The translations under genes and the position numbers were made by a program. Under the pieces are notes generated by a model. That model was not told the origin of the DNA, ran no database searches, and saw only the letters and a list, made by a program, of their open reading frames with translations. Shown one piece after another: positions 39,905 to 41,508 of a stretch of 41,508 nucleotides of DNA; the first letter of the stretch is position 1, and each line of letters starts with the position of its first letter. The stretch comes from an uncultured Lachnoclostridium sp. GTDB lineage: Bacteria > Bacillota > Clostridia > Lachnospirales > Lachnospiraceae. The stretch spans positions 1-41,508 of the forward strand of contig CALWDO010000025.1 of NCBI GenBank assembly GCA_944376715.1, written 5' to 3'.

Positions 39905-41508
39905 ATGGCAAAGTGGGTTTATATGTTTACGGAAGGGAATGCGTCCATGAGGAATCTTCTGGGCGGAAAAGGTGCGAACCTTGCTGAGATGACCAGTCTC
40001 GGACTTCCGGTTCCCCAGGGATTCACGGTGACGACGGAAGCGTGTACACAGTACTACGAAGACGGAAGGCAGATCAATGACGAGATCATGGGTCAGATCA
40101 TGGAAGCAATGGGCAAATTGGAGGAAATTACCGGTAAGAAATTCGGAGACAAGGAGAATCCGCTTCTGGTTTCTGTCCGCTCCGGAGCAAGAGCTTCCAT
40201 GCCCGGTATGATGGATACGATCCTGAATCTGGGATTGAATGAAGAAGTGGTGGAGACCCTTGCGAAAGCATCCGGCAACCCGCGCTGGGCATGGGACTGC
40301 TACAGAAGATTTATCCAGATGTATTCCGACGTAGTTATGGAAGTCGGCAAGAAATATTTCGAAGAACTCATCGACAAGATGAAAAAGGAAAAAGGCGTGG
40401 TACAGGATGTGGAGCTGTCCGCGGAAGATCTGAAGACGCTGGCCGGCCAGTTCAAGGCAGAGTATAAGGAGAAGATCGGGGAAGATTTCCCGTCGGACGC
40501 AAAAGACCAGCTGGTAGGAGCAGTAAAAGCTGTATTCCGTTCCTGGGACAACCCCAGAGCCAACGTATACCGCCGCGATAATGATATCCCGTATTCCTGG
40601 GGAACCGCGGTCAACGTACAGATGATGGCGTTTGGAAATATGGGCGACGACTGCGGTACCGGCGTCGCGTTTACGAGAGATCCGGCTACCGGCGAGAACG
40701 GCCTGTTCGGCGAGTTCCTGACCAACGCGCAGGGCGAGGATGTGGTTGCCGGTGTGCGTACTCCTATGAAGATTTCCGAGATGGAGGAGAAATTCCCGGA
40801 GGCGTTTGAACAGTTCAAGAATGTTTGCAAGACCCTGGAAACCCACTATAGAGATATGCAGGATATGGAGTTTACCGTTGAGCACGGCAAATTGTATATG
40901 CTTCAGACACGTAATGGTAAGAGAACGGCGAAGGCGGCTCTGAAAATTGCCTGCGATCTGGTGGACGAAGGAATGAGGACCGAGGAAGAAGCGGTAGCCA
41001 TGATTGATCCGAGAAACCTGGATTCCCTGCTTCATCCGCAGTTCGATACAGACGCCCTCAAAAAAGCGGTTCCGATCGGCAAAGCGCTGGGAGCATCCCC
41101 GGGAGCTGCATGCGGACGAATCGTGTTTACCGCGGACGATGCGGAAGAATGGGCAAAGAAAGGTGAGAAGGTTGTCCTGGTACGTCTGGAAACTTCACCG
41201 GAAGATATCACCGGTATGAAGTATGCGCAGGGTATCCTGACTGCCCGCGGAGGTATGACTTCCCATGCGGCGGTAGTTGCCCGCGGTATGGGGACATGCT
41301 GTGTATCCGGATGCGGCGATATGGTGATGGATGAAGCGAACAAGAAGTTTACACTGGGCGGAAAAGAATTCCATGAAGGCGACCCGATCTCTTTGGACGG
41401 ATCTACCGGAAATATTTATGACGGCATCATTCCTACGGTAGACGCTACGATTGCCGGAGAATTCGGCAGGATCATGGGATGGGCAGATAAATACAGAAGG
41501 CTGAAGGT
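39905..41508 (+). CDS. ppdK: Pyruvate phosphate dikinase (partial, 3' end outside window)
   Basis: PPDK interconverts PEP, AMP and PPi with pyruvate, ATP and phosphate. The 534 visible residues start MAKWVYMFTEGNASMRNLLGGK-type and include the ATP-grasp domain (SVRSGARASMPGMMDTILNLG) and the phosphohistidine domain with the catalytic His454 in GGMTSHAAVVARG, equivalent to His455 of the C. symbiosum enzyme. The PEP/pyruvate barrel lies outside the window. AGGAGG is 7 bases before ATG 39905. The gene has its own promoter and a leader hairpin. Confidence 0.97.
   Translation, partial: MAKWVYMFTEGNASMRNLLGGKGANLAEMTSLGLPVPQGFTVTTEACTQYYEDGRQINDEIMGQIMEAMGKLEEITGKKFGDKENPLLVSVRSGARASMPGMMDTILNLGLNEEVVETLAKASGNPRWAWDCYRRFIQMYSDVVMEVGKKYFEELIDKMKKEKGVVQDVELSAEDLKTLAGQFKAEYKEKIGEDFPSDAKDQLVGAVKAVFRSWDNPRANVYRRDNDIPYSWGTAVNVQMMAFGNMGDDCGTGVAFTRDPATGENGLFGEFLTNAQGEDVVAGVRTPMKISEMEEKFPEAFEQFKNVCKTLETHYRDMQDMEFTVEHGKLYMLQTRNGKRTAKAALKIACDLVDEGMRTEEEAVAMIDPRNLDSLLHPQFDTDALKKAVPIGKALGASPGAACGRIVFTADDAEEWAKKGEKVVLVRLETSPEDITGMKYAQGILTARGGMTSHAAVVARGMGTCCVSGCGDMVMDEANKKFTLGGKEFHEGDPISLDGSTGNIYDGIIPTVDATIAGEFGRIMGWADKYRRLK

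Noticed and set aside
39890-41035. 381-codon open frame on the minus strand
   Set aside because: Antisense to ppdK, whose own frame is open to the window end and has unmistakable PPDK motifs.
1-41508. CRISPR arrays, insertion sequences, prophage genes, rRNA
   Set aside because: No regularly spaced repeats, transposase, phage or rRNA sequence was seen on either strand.

Overview
The window looks like chromosomal DNA from an anaerobic Clostridia species, most likely a gut Lachnospiraceae. The pointers are a split transketolase, a pyrophosphate-type phosphofructokinase together with pyruvate phosphate dikinase (very close in sequence to the Clostridium symbiosum enzyme as I remember it), QueH-type queuosine synthesis, a T-box leader, strong AGGAGG ribosome sites, and yqzL between era and recO. 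I cannot name the species from sequence alone. The transketolase at the left edge and the dikinase at the right edge are both cut by the window.

Layout: 1-6.6 kb is housekeeping (transketolase C-terminal subunit, a metallo-beta-lactamase-fold hydrolase, luxS, mgtE, trpS, an RluA-type pseudouridine synthase, a glyoxalase-fold protein, queH). 6.7-9.0 kb is an MBOAT acyltransferase plus SGNH hydrolase pair that probably O-acylates a surface glycan. After a very AT-rich regulatory gap, 9.3-17.4 kb is a sugar or polyol operon: AraB-like FGGY kinase, ROK repressor, ureidoglycolate-lyase-like cupin, SDR dehydrogenase, then lipoprotein, ATPase and permease of a ribose-type ABC importer. 17.6-19.0 kb holds a small secreted repeat protein and an arginase-fold protein of unknown substrate.

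19.0-23.5 kb, on the minus strand, is the most unusual part. A sigma-A promoter drives a complete T-box leader (apparent specifier UGG, tryptophan), followed by a large molybdopterin oxidoreductase fused to its own four-cluster ferredoxin domain and then an NhaC-family antiporter. A redox enzyme controlled by tRNA charging is not a standard T-box target. Next come a tRNA-Ser(CGA) and rqcH.

25.4-41.5 kb is again core genome: yicC-gmk-rpoZ-ptsI-ptsH, an M16C presequence-type protease, era-yqzL-recO, a lipoprotein, glyS, a PPi-phosphofructokinase, a MarR regulator with a DHA2 drug exporter, and ppdK. The HPr here carries Arg instead of the regulatory Ser46. The PPi-phosphofructokinase and PPDK together suggest glycolysis that uses pyrophosphate. 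Promoters with good -35 and -10 boxes are visible for many units; two divergent gene pairs (luxS/mgtE and rqcH/yicC) have interleaved promoters.
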